Assembly: GCA_030272585.1 (NCBI GenBank)
Contig: BSYQ01000001.1
Span: 8,695,001 to 8,759,000, forward strand
Origin: Bryopsis sp. KO-2023
Lineage: Eukaryota; Chlorophyta; Ulvophyceae; Bryopsidales; Bryopsidaceae
Length of the DNA: 64,000 bases
Reading direction: 5' to 3'
The notes beneath the pieces were generated by a model. That model made no database searches. It was given only the letters and a program-made list of their open reading frames with translations, and was not told the DNA's origin. A program made the position numbers and the translations under genes. This document shows positions 23,535-32,221 of this stretch, piece by piece. The number at the start of each line of letters is the position of its first letter. The first letter of the stretch is position 1.

Positions 23535-25134
23535 ATGTGGAAGTCCGTGCACACAAAAGAATATATTCGTTTTCAAGGGACGTCCTTGTATCGCAAGCTC
23601 AAACACATTGAGCGGGACTCTATTGTTTACTTTGAAATCGCTGCGCTCCTGGAGGAATTCGAGCCAGCGCCGCCACTCGAGGGGCCAGCACTAAAGGGGA
23701 AAACCTTTTGGTATTTTGTCGTCACAGACAATCACCTGTTGATTTGCAGTTTTGGCGGCGATGCGGATGGGCAAATGTCTCTATCCATCCCTTTGCTTAG
23801 TGTCCTTGAAGTGGTGAGCGTCGACGCCCCCCCATTCGTTTCGTTCAGCGAAGAGCGTTTACTAGAAGCATGTGATCGCAAAAACTTGGTATTGTGCCGG
23901 GATGCCTCAGGATTCTGTGTCGCACGATGCCGAGGGGATTGTCACAGATAAGCAGGGGAACAATATCCCCGCCGCCATCATTTCTGTAACCCTAGAGACA
24001 GACCCTGACACCTCCGAAACCCAATTGAGTTGCGAAACCAAGAGACCAAGCTTCATCTCCACAATCCTCTCGAAGGCAAAAAAGCCCCCAGCTGGGTATG
24101 AGACAATCTGAGGCTCCTGGGACACCTTCCCCAGAATAAAACGCCAATAAAGTGTAAGTTCAAAAGAAAGTTACAGTGTTTCTTCAGGAGACAGCAAACC
24201 TGATGAACCAAAGGGTCTCAAGTCTCGATCGACGATTTCACCAACCAATAGATGGCGCAAGGCCACAAACACCATAGTTGCAACTCAAGCTCTGAAAAAA
24301 ACTCATTCCTCAAAGGTAAAGAAAGCACTTGAAGGAGTGCCAAGCTCTAGAGCTCTAGATCTTTTCATTTTCAATCCTTTCCTGACAGACTGGGGTGTAT
24401 TTTCAAGTGGTTTGCTTTGAGGAAATGTTTCATGAGCAGAATTGGGCGTTGTCCCTGTGACTTTTGTAGAAACTCAAGCGCCAAAAATCAAATTTCTTTG
24501 GTAGCCGACTGCTAAAATCCACAAGTATGGTCAACATGGAGCGGGCGCTGAAGGCTGTCAAAGAACAAGAGGATGAAAAGGCATGAACTGCAACCCCCTC
24601 AGCGAATATAAGGTTGTCATGCGAATCAAGTGTACGAGCAGCATTGTCTCTCACTTTCGAAATTGTCCAACGGTGGTGCAGTCAGGGCAGCAAAAGAAAA
24701 TATTGTCGATACTGACGTTCGAGAGAAAATCCCACCTCCATTTCTTCATTGCAAATGCTTGGATGGGGGTGCACATGAAACACGCTCTGAACATGCTGTC
24801 TCCCCTCAACAAGTTCGACCAAACTGGAAGTTCGAGATGCTCCATCGAGAATGGGTCTCTACTGCACACTGTACAGTAGGCTGGCACGACCTCTCCCCTG
24901 CTGCAAAATTAAAAGCATACATTCTCAACGCACCCTGGCGATGCTTTGCAGCTTCGTATGCCAAAAATTTTCACTCGCCATATCACAAAACTTTTGAACA
25001 CGGCACAACGATGCACTTGCAATGGTAGGTGGGAGCTTTCCACGAAGCCGAAACCTCCTCGCGAAAGGCACGTAACGCCGTCGCTAAGTTGGAGGAACGA
25101 TTGATGGAAAAGTGGGGCATCCTTGAGGAGAGGG
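23535..25134 (+). pseudogene. Interrupted host gene, 5' part (function unknown)
   Basis: Exons supported by phase: 23535-23813 (ATG in a GCCGCCATCATGTGG context), 23866-24095, 24195-24315 and 24470-24580. The product begins MWKSVHTKEYIRF and holds a beta-rich stretch (KTFWYFVVTDNHLLICSF, then LSIPLLSVLEV) that looks like a small PH-like or related fold, followed by a basic Ser/Thr-rich linker. From 24590 to 25030 two overlapping frames are open and I could not choose between them. The frame that leads into the retrotransposon ends ...RKARNAVAKLEERLMEKWG and ILEER, a clear helix, and resumes after the element. That frame contains an in-frame TAG at 25026-25028, so an intron or a nonsense change lies there. 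The overall layout faintly recalls animal C12orf56 proteins; this is only a suggestion. Confidence 0.55.
25130..25134. repeat. Target-site duplication, left copy (GAGGG)
   Basis: The five bases GAGGG directly before the left LTR terminus TGTGACG match the five bases directly after the right LTR terminus CGTCACA (37304-37308). A 5-bp duplication is typical for Ty3/gypsy integrases and fixes the element's borders. Confidence 0.93.
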
Positions 25135-26015
25135 TGTGACGCTCCGAAAACGCATTCGGCACAACTACTAATTCTTCATTCGCTCAGCGACTGAAGATAG
25201 AGTCGCACTGAATTACCGCAGAGTCTGTCTACGGCAACTGAGTCGGACTACGCCGACGTTGAATGTCTTATCCAAAAACTTGGTATCTAAACTGCGACGC
25301 ACTGAAACTATCGTCACCTAAGAAGTCGGCTAAGACCAGTCGCGCTAACAATCATCACCATCCGAGAGTCACAGTCTCGATTCCCCATTACAACGAAAAG
25401 CCTAAGACCAGGCATCTGAACGCAACACGAGTCAAAGTCGACGGAGACACCCGCTAAGAGGGCCTTGCTCCCGAGAGTGAGACAGAAAGTGGAGTCCCCT
25501 GGAGGATAGTCGCTAAGAGACCATGGCCTAAGGGGACTCTGGAAACTGAACTGAAGAAGAGAGGAACACAATACGCAAACACCAAAAACGAAAGGGGACA
25601 CTCAGAGGAGAGGTCGGCTCCTCTGAGTGGAGAAAAACCTCCTAAGAGAAGGGCAGCACCTTCTCTTACTATTCTGACTCCACTCCTATTTCCTCTCGAA
25701 TCAAAGTTTGATCAGCAACAACCTTCTTTTGAATAAAGACACTCAGAGACACAAGAAATAATAGCAAGAGAATATTTTTACAGAAAGAGAAGGGATGGTG
25801 TATCCCATTTCAAAAGCGTACTTCAGAAAACCTTGGATGATGCTATCTTTGGCCAGAAGTACCTCGTCCGATCGGGATTCCCGTTTAAGGTAAGTCGCGA
25901 AGCTTTCCTTAAGTCCGTCTCGATAAGAGAGTCCTCCTATAGATAGATGTCCGAAGTAAGAAGTAAACGAGGTATTCACCGAGTTCTGTCTGTCCTTAAC
26001 CAGAATTCTGTGGGA

Positions 26016-26023
26016 TATTTATA
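26016..26023 (-). promoter_or_regulatory. TATA box in the 3' LTR
   Basis: Plus-strand TATTTATA reads TATAAATA in element sense. The same site occurs at 36796-36803 in the 5' LTR. From this copy, transcription would run out through the remaining LTR into the left-hand part of the host gene, antisense to it. Confidence 0.6.
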
Positions 26024-26360
26024 CTCGCGGCTGGTTCTAGCGCTAGCGCATGTGTGCTGGCCGCGAGTTCGGCGTCACGACAGGGGTCGACTAGCGACCC
26101 GACTGCCAGTCGTGCGTATCGCCTAAGAGATCGTTTTTCGTAGGGAGTTGTATCCGTTTCGCTGGAATCCATAGTGTTTTCGCTGGCTCCTTGTGTTCCC
26201 AGCCGCACGTTTCGTAGAAGTCATACCTCGGATGTCATAAAACGACAGTGCCGGCAGTAAGACTCCTAGTACTCTGCGCTAGCCATGGGTTGGCGTGCCA
26301 GCTATTCGATATCTTCCAGCGTATCAGTATACAACTTTTCCTACGTCATCGACCTCGTCA

Positions 26361-26377
26361 GGAATTGAACCCGACGT
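26361..26377 (-). other. tRNA T-arm-like / B-box motif inside the LTR
   Basis: In sense the LTR contains TCGGGTTCAATTCCTGA, which folds like a tRNA T-arm and fits the RNA polymerase III B-box GGTTCRANNCC. The rest of a tRNA cloverleaf is not present, so this is not a tRNA gene. It is repeated in the right LTR near 37141-37157. Confidence 0.35.
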
Positions 26378-26523
26378 ACGAACCACCAGGTCTCACATAG
26401 AGCAGCGTAAAATACGACTGTTTATCAGTGTGAGTTGGCAATTCCATTCTTCCGAATTATCATCGGAATAATCATTACATCTGGTGGCAGTACATCTGCC
26501 ATGTTCTTTCTAGCTCCGTCACA

Positions 26524-26541
26524 GCTGTGACGCTCCCCCTT
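26524..26541 (-). promoter_or_regulatory. Polypurine tract region next to the 3' LTR
   Basis: Sense sequence immediately upstream of the 3' LTR reads AAGGGGGAGCGTCACAGC. The purine run AAGGGGGAG is a fair plus-strand primer candidate but lies 9 bases from the LTR start. The bases between copy the LTR terminus (see findings). Confidence 0.5.
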
Positions 26542-26739
26542 ACACCCGCATAGAAATCACTCTATGCGTACCCAAAACCTAATCAAAAACCCACTGCATC
26601 TCATGCAGTCTTTCTTCCTTTCAACCATACTGTTCATTTCACCTCTTGCACCCACATCAAAACTCCACTGAGTGTATTCAACACCCACATCAAACCCCCT
26701 ATTAAGTGTATTCAACACTGCTAAGTCCTCCCTTATGCT

Positions 26740-26914
26740 ACCAGAAAATCCACAGAATTTGTCTCTCCCTTATTGTCTACCAGAAAAATCCACAGGATTT
26801 GTCTCTCCCTTTTTGTCTACCAGAAAAATCCACAAGATTTGTCTCTCCCTTTTTGTCTACCAGAAAAATCCACAAGATTTGTCTCTCCCTTTTTGTCTAC
26901 CAGAAAAATCCACA
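26740..26914. repeat. 40-bp direct tandem repeats, about 4.5 copies
   Basis: A 40-bp unit containing CTACCAGAAAAATCCACAAG and GATTTGTCTCTCCCTTTTTG is repeated head to tail with 1-3 differences between copies and a degenerate first copy. It lies in the element between the last ORF and the 3' LTR. There are no spacers, so it is a minisatellite rather than a CRISPR array. Confidence 0.92.
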
Positions 26915-26969
26915 CCTCTTTGATAACCCAGTAGTAACACCCTTTCATAAAGGGAATCCCCCTCTTCTA

Positions 26970-26972
<3 letters not shown>

Positions 26973-27006
<34 letters not shown>
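26973..27006 (-). repeat. Poly(A) tract in element sense (34 nt), 3' of the 439-aa ORF
   Basis: A run of 34 T on the plus strand, that is A34 in element sense, beginning about 32 nt after the stop codon of the 439-aa ORF. It is placed as a genomically encoded poly(A) tail of that ORF would be. Confidence 0.8.
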
Positions 27007-27011
<5 letters not shown>

Positions 27012-27038
27012 CTACTCTCCCAGAGATTTACCCTCTCT

Positions 27039-28358
27039 CTAGCTGCCACTGGGTCCCCTTTGTCGTTTGCTGGATGCTGCAGCTGCTGATGTTGCTCCTT
27101 TTCGAGCGGTCCTCTTTCGGGAGAGTGGAGGATTGGTAGCCCCATGGATTTCGATCAATCTCTCATCCAGTAGGGTCTCCACGGGATGGCTCTGCTGCTC
27201 ATTATCAACCCACGCTCCCGGGAGCTGCTCCGCTCGCACATTACTCCGAGCTCGATGCATGGCACGATTGAGTTCCAAACGGGGTCGAGAGGTCGCCGGG
27301 TAGATGGAGCGGAAATGGTTTGCTCCTCCGATCAATCGACATAGAGAACATGTCTGATCGGAGAAGTTTGCCGGCGGTGCGATCGATGCCTCGGGAGCGT
27401 ATATCCTGCGAAAGGTCCCCATGCCCCCTTCATCCATGTCCAGCTCCAAGCTCCCCGCCAACCAGGCACGATCCCGACAACCAACCTTGTGACAGGCTTG
27501 GTGCCGAGAACATGCTCCGCCGATGGGTTTCACTGCATTTCGGGATCTGCAGAAAAAGCAGTTCCCATCGACCCAGTCCCCGCCGGGATTGTCCTCCTCC
27601 TCTTTGATCTGTGCTTGTTCGATCCTTGCACCTGTTCCTCCATCTCCCTCATTGCGATCCACCCTCTCTCTGATTCCGCTGCCACCCTGACTACCTCCCT
27701 CTCGTCCTCCCGTGGGATCAATCCTGTCCTGGTCCTCCACTCCTTCGTTCCTTTCCTCTCCAGCAACACCTCCACTGTTTCCCACTCTGCCAGATCCTCC
27801 TCCTTCTCTGTCTCCACCATGATCGATGTCATCCCCATCTCCTCTATTTCCTCCATGCTCTTCTCCATCCCCGTCGCTGTTGTGATCGTCATCGCTTTCA
27901 TCGATACTGAATCCCTCCGCGGTTCTCCGATCCTCCAACTTCTGTTTTCCTGCATCCGTCTGCTTCAGCTGCTCTTTCAGATCCACGACTTCCTGTCGCA
28001 ACCTCACAGTTTCCAAGTCCTCCGTCGCAATACTGGCTTGAGCCGCCTGGAGCGACTCCTCCAGTTCAACCACTCGTAAGAGCAGCTGATCTCGTTCATG
28101 CTGCAGGAGTATCACCTGAGCAGCAGAACTCGAAGAGCCCGCATCTCCCTCACTTGCAGCCTGTCGAAGGGCGGAGTTTTCCTGGATGAGCTTTTGTCGC
28201 TCCTCCTGCCATTTCAACTGGTTTCGAGTATATTCCTCCGCCAACGACTCTTCTCCCCTAAATAAATCCTCCAGCGCTTTTGCCCCCTCTCTTGACTGCA
28301 CCGCCCCTGCCTCGATCCTCTCGATCGCTTCCTCCACCCTTTGACGCCACTCAACCAT
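27039..28358 (-). CDS. Extra ORF 3 of the retrotransposon (439 aa): coiled coil plus Cys/His cluster
   Basis: Starts with ATG 11 nt after an A26 tract. Residues 1-150 are strongly predicted coiled coil (heptads in EEAIERIEAGAVQSREGAKA, LLQHERDQLLLRVVELEESL, LRQEVVDLKEQLKQ). Residues 150-265 are an acidic, Gly/Asp-rich, probably disordered linker. Residues about 275-350 hold a Cys/His cluster (CFFCRSRNAV..., GACSRHQACHKVGC, later CSLCR) that could bind zinc. The tail is Ser/Ala/Lys/Arg-rich and resembles a nuclear localisation signal (SRKRTARK, SSKRQR). It occupies the position of env in retroviruses but has no signal peptide or membrane segment. It resembles no retroelement protein I recognise. 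Composition is CpG-rich, unlike the pol region. Confidence 0.75.
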   Translation of the reverse strand: MVEWRQRVEEAIERIEAGAVQSREGAKALEDLFRGEESLAEEYTRNQLKWQEERQKLIQENSALRQAASEGDAGSSSSAAQVILLQHERDQLLLRVVELEESLQAAQASIATEDLETVRLRQEVVDLKEQLKQTDAGKQKLEDRRTAEGFSIDESDDDHNSDGDGEEHGGNRGDGDDIDHGGDREGGGSGRVGNSGGVAGEERNEGVEDQDRIDPTGGREGGSQGGSGIRERVDRNEGDGGTGARIEQAQIKEEEDNPGGDWVDGNCFFCRSRNAVKPIGGACSRHQACHKVGCRDRAWLAGSLELDMDEGGMGTFRRIYAPEASIAPPANFSDQTCSLCRLIGGANHFRSIYPATSRPRLELNRAMHRARSNVRAEQLPGAWVDNEQQSHPVETLLDERLIEIHGATNPPLSRKRTARKGATSAAAASSKRQRGPSGS

Positions 28359-28362
28359 TTTC

Positions 28363-28369
<7 letters not shown>

Positions 28370-28395
<26 letters not shown>
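28370..28395 (-). repeat. Poly(A) tract in element sense (26 nt), just 5' of the 439-aa ORF
   Basis: A run of 26 T on the plus strand (A26 in sense) between the 153-aa ORF and the 439-aa ORF. It ends 11 nt before the ATG at 28358, so it could be the encoded tail of the preceding ORF or a poly(A) leader for the next one. Confidence 0.8.
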
Positions 28396-28398
<3 letters not shown>

Positions 28399-28589
28399 CA
28401 AAAAGCAAAACCTCCCGCTCCGTTGGTTTTCTTTTTCTCCGTCGAAAGAATTCGATGCCTCGAGGCTTGGGGTTTAAAACACTTCTCTATGTCCTCTCAA
28501 GCTGACTCCATATCTATGCGTTGGGTCTCCCAATATTCTCCCTCACTCAATCAAAGTTCTACATCCTCCAGAGCTCTCCTGCCGATGTC

Positions 28590-29051
28590 TCAACCTCCCT
28601 TCTCTCCTTCGCTCTCACTATCGGTGACTTCAAACCCATCGCTCTCGCTCTCCTCCCCTCTCGCTCGCTTAACCTCCTGCTCGTGCAGGTCACCCACGAC
28701 TTCCAGTCGTCGTTTTTGATTGGAATCTTGTCGTCGCCACCCAGAAGTCCTAGACCTCTCGCGAACCACCTCCTGCAGCCGCTTCTCCGGAATTTCCTCT
28801 TCCTCTTGAGCTTTCCGCAGGCGACTTTGAAACTCTTCTATCCTTCCCAAACTTTCTAAATTACTTAACAGGACGATTTTCTGTCGCCTGAGTAAATCCC
28901 TCGCAGTCCTCCCAGATGCGGTTTCGTTCGTGAAGGCCCGCTTGAGCCGCCTAGTGACCTCCCCCTTTTGTTTTTCTAACTCCGTCCGAAGGTGCAGCAC
29001 TTCGGCTGCCATGCACTCGTTCAACTGCTGGGTAGACGTAGTTCCTGCCAT
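28590..29051 (-). CDS. Extra ORF 2 of the retrotransposon (153 aa): coiled-coil, acidic tail
   Basis: ATG-initiated ORF 170 nt downstream of the integrase stop. The first 100 residues are charged and helical with heptad spacing (AEVLHLRTELEKQKGEVTRR, LSNLESLGRIEEFQSRLRKA). The C-terminus has a basic patch (NQKRRLE) and an acidic Ser/Glu tail (ESESDGFEVTDSESEGE). No catalytic motif, zinc cluster or membrane segment. It is not a known retroelement protein to me; a nucleic-acid- or chromatin-binding or oligomerisation role is only a guess. Confidence 0.65.
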   Translation of the reverse strand: MAGTTSTQQLNECMAAEVLHLRTELEKQKGEVTRRLKRAFTNETASGRTARDLLRRQKIVLLSNLESLGRIEEFQSRLRKAQEEEEIPEKRLQEVVRERSRTSGWRRQDSNQKRRLEVVGDLHEQEVKRARGEESESDGFEVTDSESEGEKGG

Positions 29052-29220
29052 TCTTTCCTTCTAAGTTTTCGTCGTTAACGAAATATCTTTTAGAACTTAA
29101 ACCATGACCTCCCGAAGACTCCCCTTTAAGCCCGTCTCATTCGCTGCTACTCCCTCTCCTTGAGCATATCTCTAGTAGTTCGGTCCAAGGTTCTCCGTAA
29201 ACTTCTCTTAAAGTACTCTC

Positions 29221-30642
29221 CTAAGTACTAGGCTCTCCTCCGGGTACAGCGACATCCTCTAGAGCCACCCACCGACTCTGTCGAGTACCCCTAGAGACCT
29301 TAACTCTAACTCCTGTTCTATCTATTTCCTCTATTCGAAATCCTGCCTGAGCTTTAACCACTAGCTTCTTAGAAGTCTTAATTCTGACTAAAACCGAGTC
29401 CCCTATCTTAAGAGTTTCTATCCTTTCCTTTTCTTTAAGTTTTTCACCATAGTTCCTCTGCTGCCTATACTGAGCTGTTCCTACTGATTCCTTAGCTCTT
29501 TCTTCCATCCTTTTTCTTAATTCACTCAGCTCTTTTAACTCCCTATCAGAGATCAAAACTGGCAGTTCCTGGACCACAGGATCTAATAAAACTGCCTCTT
29601 CCCTTTTCTCAGCTAAAGTCTGGGATCCAGAGCCTCCTCCCTGAGGTTGGGATCCTTCTCCTAAATCTCTCTGAGACTCCTCTAGTCGTTGTCCTAACTG
29701 ATAGGCTGCCCAGTCTCTTTTGTTCACCTGTCTCCTAATATATACTAATTCAAAAGGGCTGTACCCTGTTGTTTCTTTTACTCTGCTATTATAGTCTCTA
29801 AGACTGTCTAATAAAGCCCCCTGTAAATCCTTTACTGAAAATAAGAGTGCACCTGTGGTGGGTGTCTCTTCTGCCTGCTTTTCTTTTAGCCTACCCACTA
29901 TTCCCTGTTTCAGGGTCTGATTTAATCTCTCCGCCAGCCCATTTGTTCTAGGATGGTTCGGACTAGTGTTCTTAATCTCTATCCCCTCTTGCTTGCATAA
30001 ATCTAACACTAAACCCTTAAACTCTGTCCCATTATCACATAGGAAGAATCTAGGAACCCCAAACCTACAGATGATGTTCTGGAATAGAAACTGAGCTATA
30101 AAAATTGGACTCTTTGCATCCACTATTCCAGCCTCAGCCCATTTTGTAAAATAGTCCACCACTACTAAAATATGCACTAAAGCCTGTGTGTCAGGCATCC
30201 TAATGGAAAATGTATCCATCCCCCACTGATAAAACGGAAGGCCAGCTGGGGTCTGGAGCAGTCTAGGCTGTATCAGAAACTTTGGCCTGATCTCCTGGCA
30301 GGTCTCACACTTCCCCAATGTTTCTTTTGTCTGTTTTTCCATCCCATACCAAAAGTAGTGCTCCCTGAGCTTCTCCAGAGTTCCCTTCACAGACACATGT
30401 CCTACTGCTATGTGTGCCTCCATAATTAGCTCCTGTCTCTTAGCCTCCACTGGCACCTCTCTCTTTTTATCTCCTCCTGGGTCTCTTAAGAATAGCTGCT
30501 CTGTCTCTGGATCCCAGAGATATCTCATCTCTTTCTTCCTGGCAGCTGCTTTCTCCTGGCTGGAATATCCAGCAAACTTCTCAAAGTCTTTCTGTAAAAG
30601 ACTAAGAGTGCAGGAGTCCTTCCACACATCAAACTTCCTCAT
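29221..30642 (-). CDS. Integrase of the retrotransposon (473 aa)
   Basis: The HHCC zinc-binding domain (HIAVGHVSVKGTLEK... CETC) lies at about residues 77-116. The DDE catalytic core follows: D in VVDYFTKWAEA, D in FLCDNGTEFKG, and E in NGLAERLNQTLK. A long Glu/Arg/Lys-rich region and a GPY-like basic beta domain (KIGDSVLVRIKTSKK, WVALEDV) follow; no chromodomain is seen. It inserts the cDNA with a 5-bp stagger. Its frame is open only from about 30710, after a stop, and is separated from RNase H by 1.6 kb, so it is not part of a continuous pol polyprotein. Expression from a spliced or subgenomic RNA, or by re-initiation, is inferred. Confidence 0.92.
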   Translation of the reverse strand: MRKFDVWKDSCTLSLLQKDFEKFAGYSSQEKAAARKKEMRYLWDPETEQLFLRDPGGDKKREVPVEAKRQELIMEAHIAVGHVSVKGTLEKLREHYFWYGMEKQTKETLGKCETCQEIRPKFLIQPRLLQTPAGLPFYQWGMDTFSIRMPDTQALVHILVVVDYFTKWAEAGIVDAKSPIFIAQFLFQNIICRFGVPRFFLCDNGTEFKGLVLDLCKQEGIEIKNTSPNHPRTNGLAERLNQTLKQGIVGRLKEKQAEETPTTGALLFSVKDLQGALLDSLRDYNSRVKETTGYSPFELVYIRRQVNKRDWAAYQLGQRLEESQRDLGEGSQPQGGGSGSQTLAEKREEAVLLDPVVQELPVLISDRELKELSELRKRMEERAKESVGTAQYRQQRNYGEKLKEKERIETLKIGDSVLVRIKTSKKLVVKAQAGFRIEEIDRTGVRVKVSRGTRQSRWVALEDVAVPGGEPST

Positions 30643-31421
30643 CTGTAGCTTTACTACCAGACTACTAACTTCTTCTTCTAGAGCCTCCTGGCTTCTATCT
30701 TTTTGCTTTTAAGTTGCTTATCCTGGGTAGATAAAGCAGTGTTTGCCCTTTCCTCTAGATATTAAGGGTTTCTACTTAAATACAAAATCCTTCAGGTTGA
30801 AACAGCTGGAACAGCTGGCTTGTGAGCTGGCTGTAAGCTGTAAGCTTTGAAGGTCATCATCTTAGTCACTTTAGACATCAGTTGTTTAATCCCAGGGTTC
30901 TGAACTATTAGTCCTGTTTCTGGGAGAGAGCACTTATCCTCTTAAGTGACCTCAACTTCTAGGCTGGATCAAACACCACACCGTTTTAAATACATATGTT
31001 CTGAGGTCCTCACAGGGATTGATTTATAATAAATCAAGGTGTGTACAGTTTTACCCAAACTGTAGTCCTCAATCCTAGAGTTTCCCTTTTCAGGATACCT
31101 TATCTCTAGAGAATCTGAGCTTTTGTCTGAGACCACCCCTAGTCTGCAGACCTTTACTTTAGAACCTTTGGGATTAACTGGCTGTGAGCAGAGTGGTTTC
31201 CTGCTTTTCAGTAGGGATTGAAAAGAAACTCAGAGTGATGTTAGTTAAGGGGTGGAACTCAGCTGTTCCAGGGGTCTTAACTATTTCTGAAGAGACTTAT
31301 ATCACTGTTTTAGAGAAAAGGCAGAATCCTGCTTACAGACCCACTTCTCAACCCCAACCCTGACATCAACTTCTTAACCCAAACTCCCAAGCTAACCACC
31401 CAAACTTCCTAACCCACGACC
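30643..31421 (-). other. Non-coding segment between extra ORF 1 and integrase
   Basis: About 780 bp with stops in all frames and almost no CpG. It may contain a splice acceptor or promoter for the integrase ORF. Nothing specific is recognised. Confidence 0.4.
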
Positions 31422-31931
31422 TTAACTACTGGGGCCTGGTGCCCCTGCATCCCCCTCGTTCTCCTCCTCCCCGGAGGAGTAAACCATTATCGGCCCCTCT
31501 GGAGGCACCTCCTGCATCTCGCCATCCCCGTTCTCCTCGAACCTCGCCTCCACTCGCGCCACCGGGTAGAAACGCGGCAGGTTGAGGAGGTCGCGGGGTA
31601 CTCCTCCTCCTCCGCCCTGTTCTCGCGCATTTCCTATTGACTGGGCCAGCGCCGCTGTAATCTGCGGTTGAGTAGGTCGAAGGGGGCCTGGCACAGTTAG
31701 AACTCCCGCCCGGAATCCTTCCAGCAAGCCTCGCAAAGTCATGAGCGTGCCCGTATACTGAGCGAGCTTCGAGACGTTTACTCTAGTCTCTCTTTCAGCA
31801 GTATGGTTCATTCTAAACTCCCCCTGGAGCAGACGCTGTCGAAGTTCCTCTTCAAACTCCTCCATCTCTACGATCAACGCTATCAGAACAGCGACAATGT
31901 GGGCGAAAGCGGCAGTCTGTGTTGCGTCCAT
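31422..31931 (-). CDS. Extra ORF 1 of the retrotransposon (169 aa), between RNase H and integrase
   Basis: ATG-initiated and intact. It opens MDATQTAAFAHIVAVLIALI, a hydrophobic helix that may be amphipathic or membrane-associated, continues with a charged helical region and a Gly-rich segment (GGGGG), and ends in an acidic Pro/Glu/Ser tail. The sequence is dense in CpG whereas both flanks are nearly free of it, which suggests a different origin from pol. I know of no Ty3/gypsy lineage with a gene at this position. Confidence 0.68.
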   Translation of the reverse strand: MDATQTAAFAHIVAVLIALIVEMEEFEEELRQRLLQGEFRMNHTAERETRVNVSKLAQYTGTLMTLRGLLEGFRAGVLTVPGPLRPTQPQITAALAQSIGNAREQGGGGGVPRDLLNLPRFYPVARVEARFEENGDGEMQEVPPEGPIMVYSSGEEENEGDAGAPGPSS

Positions 31932-32221
31932 ATCTTCCTTGTTCTCCGAGTGTTTTTCTAAACCCTTAACTTTCGAACTCCTGTTTTACTGAACTCTGTG
32001 TTGTTTTTCGACAAACTTATTCCAGTATACTTTTTCCTAGACTGAGTTCGCTTTAAGAAGTCTAAACACGACTTGTTTTATCCCAGGCACTCCCTCCTCT
32101 CCTGGAGTTCTCTTGGATTAACTTCTATCTTTCCTATTCCAGTCCTGTGCCTCCTAATAAACTCTATCCCAGAAAATTCACGAAATATGGCCTCCTACTA
32201 GTCCTCCTCTAGAATAAACTT

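Larger units (their letters stand above)
25135..26523 (-). repeat. 3' LTR (left copy, 1389 bp)
   Basis: Matches the right LTR over its full length except at its first bases (sense U5 end), where the right copy has 7 extra bases and substitutions. It starts TGTGACGCTCC and ends CTCCGTCACA on the plus strand. It includes a TATAAATA element in sense (26023-26016) and short open frames that are identical in both copies and probably not genes. Confidence 0.95.

Noticed and set aside
25263..26208. Short open frames inside the LTRs (also 36043-36988)
   Set aside because: They are identical in both LTRs simply because the LTRs are identical; no domains, and they lie in promoter or terminal sequence.
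26341..26410. tRNA gene in the LTR
   Set aside because: Only the T-arm can be folded; no D-arm, anticodon arm or matching acceptor stem at the right distance.
26740..26914. CRISPR-like repeat array
   Set aside because: 40-bp units are directly adjacent without unique spacers, in a eukaryotic retroelement; a minisatellite.
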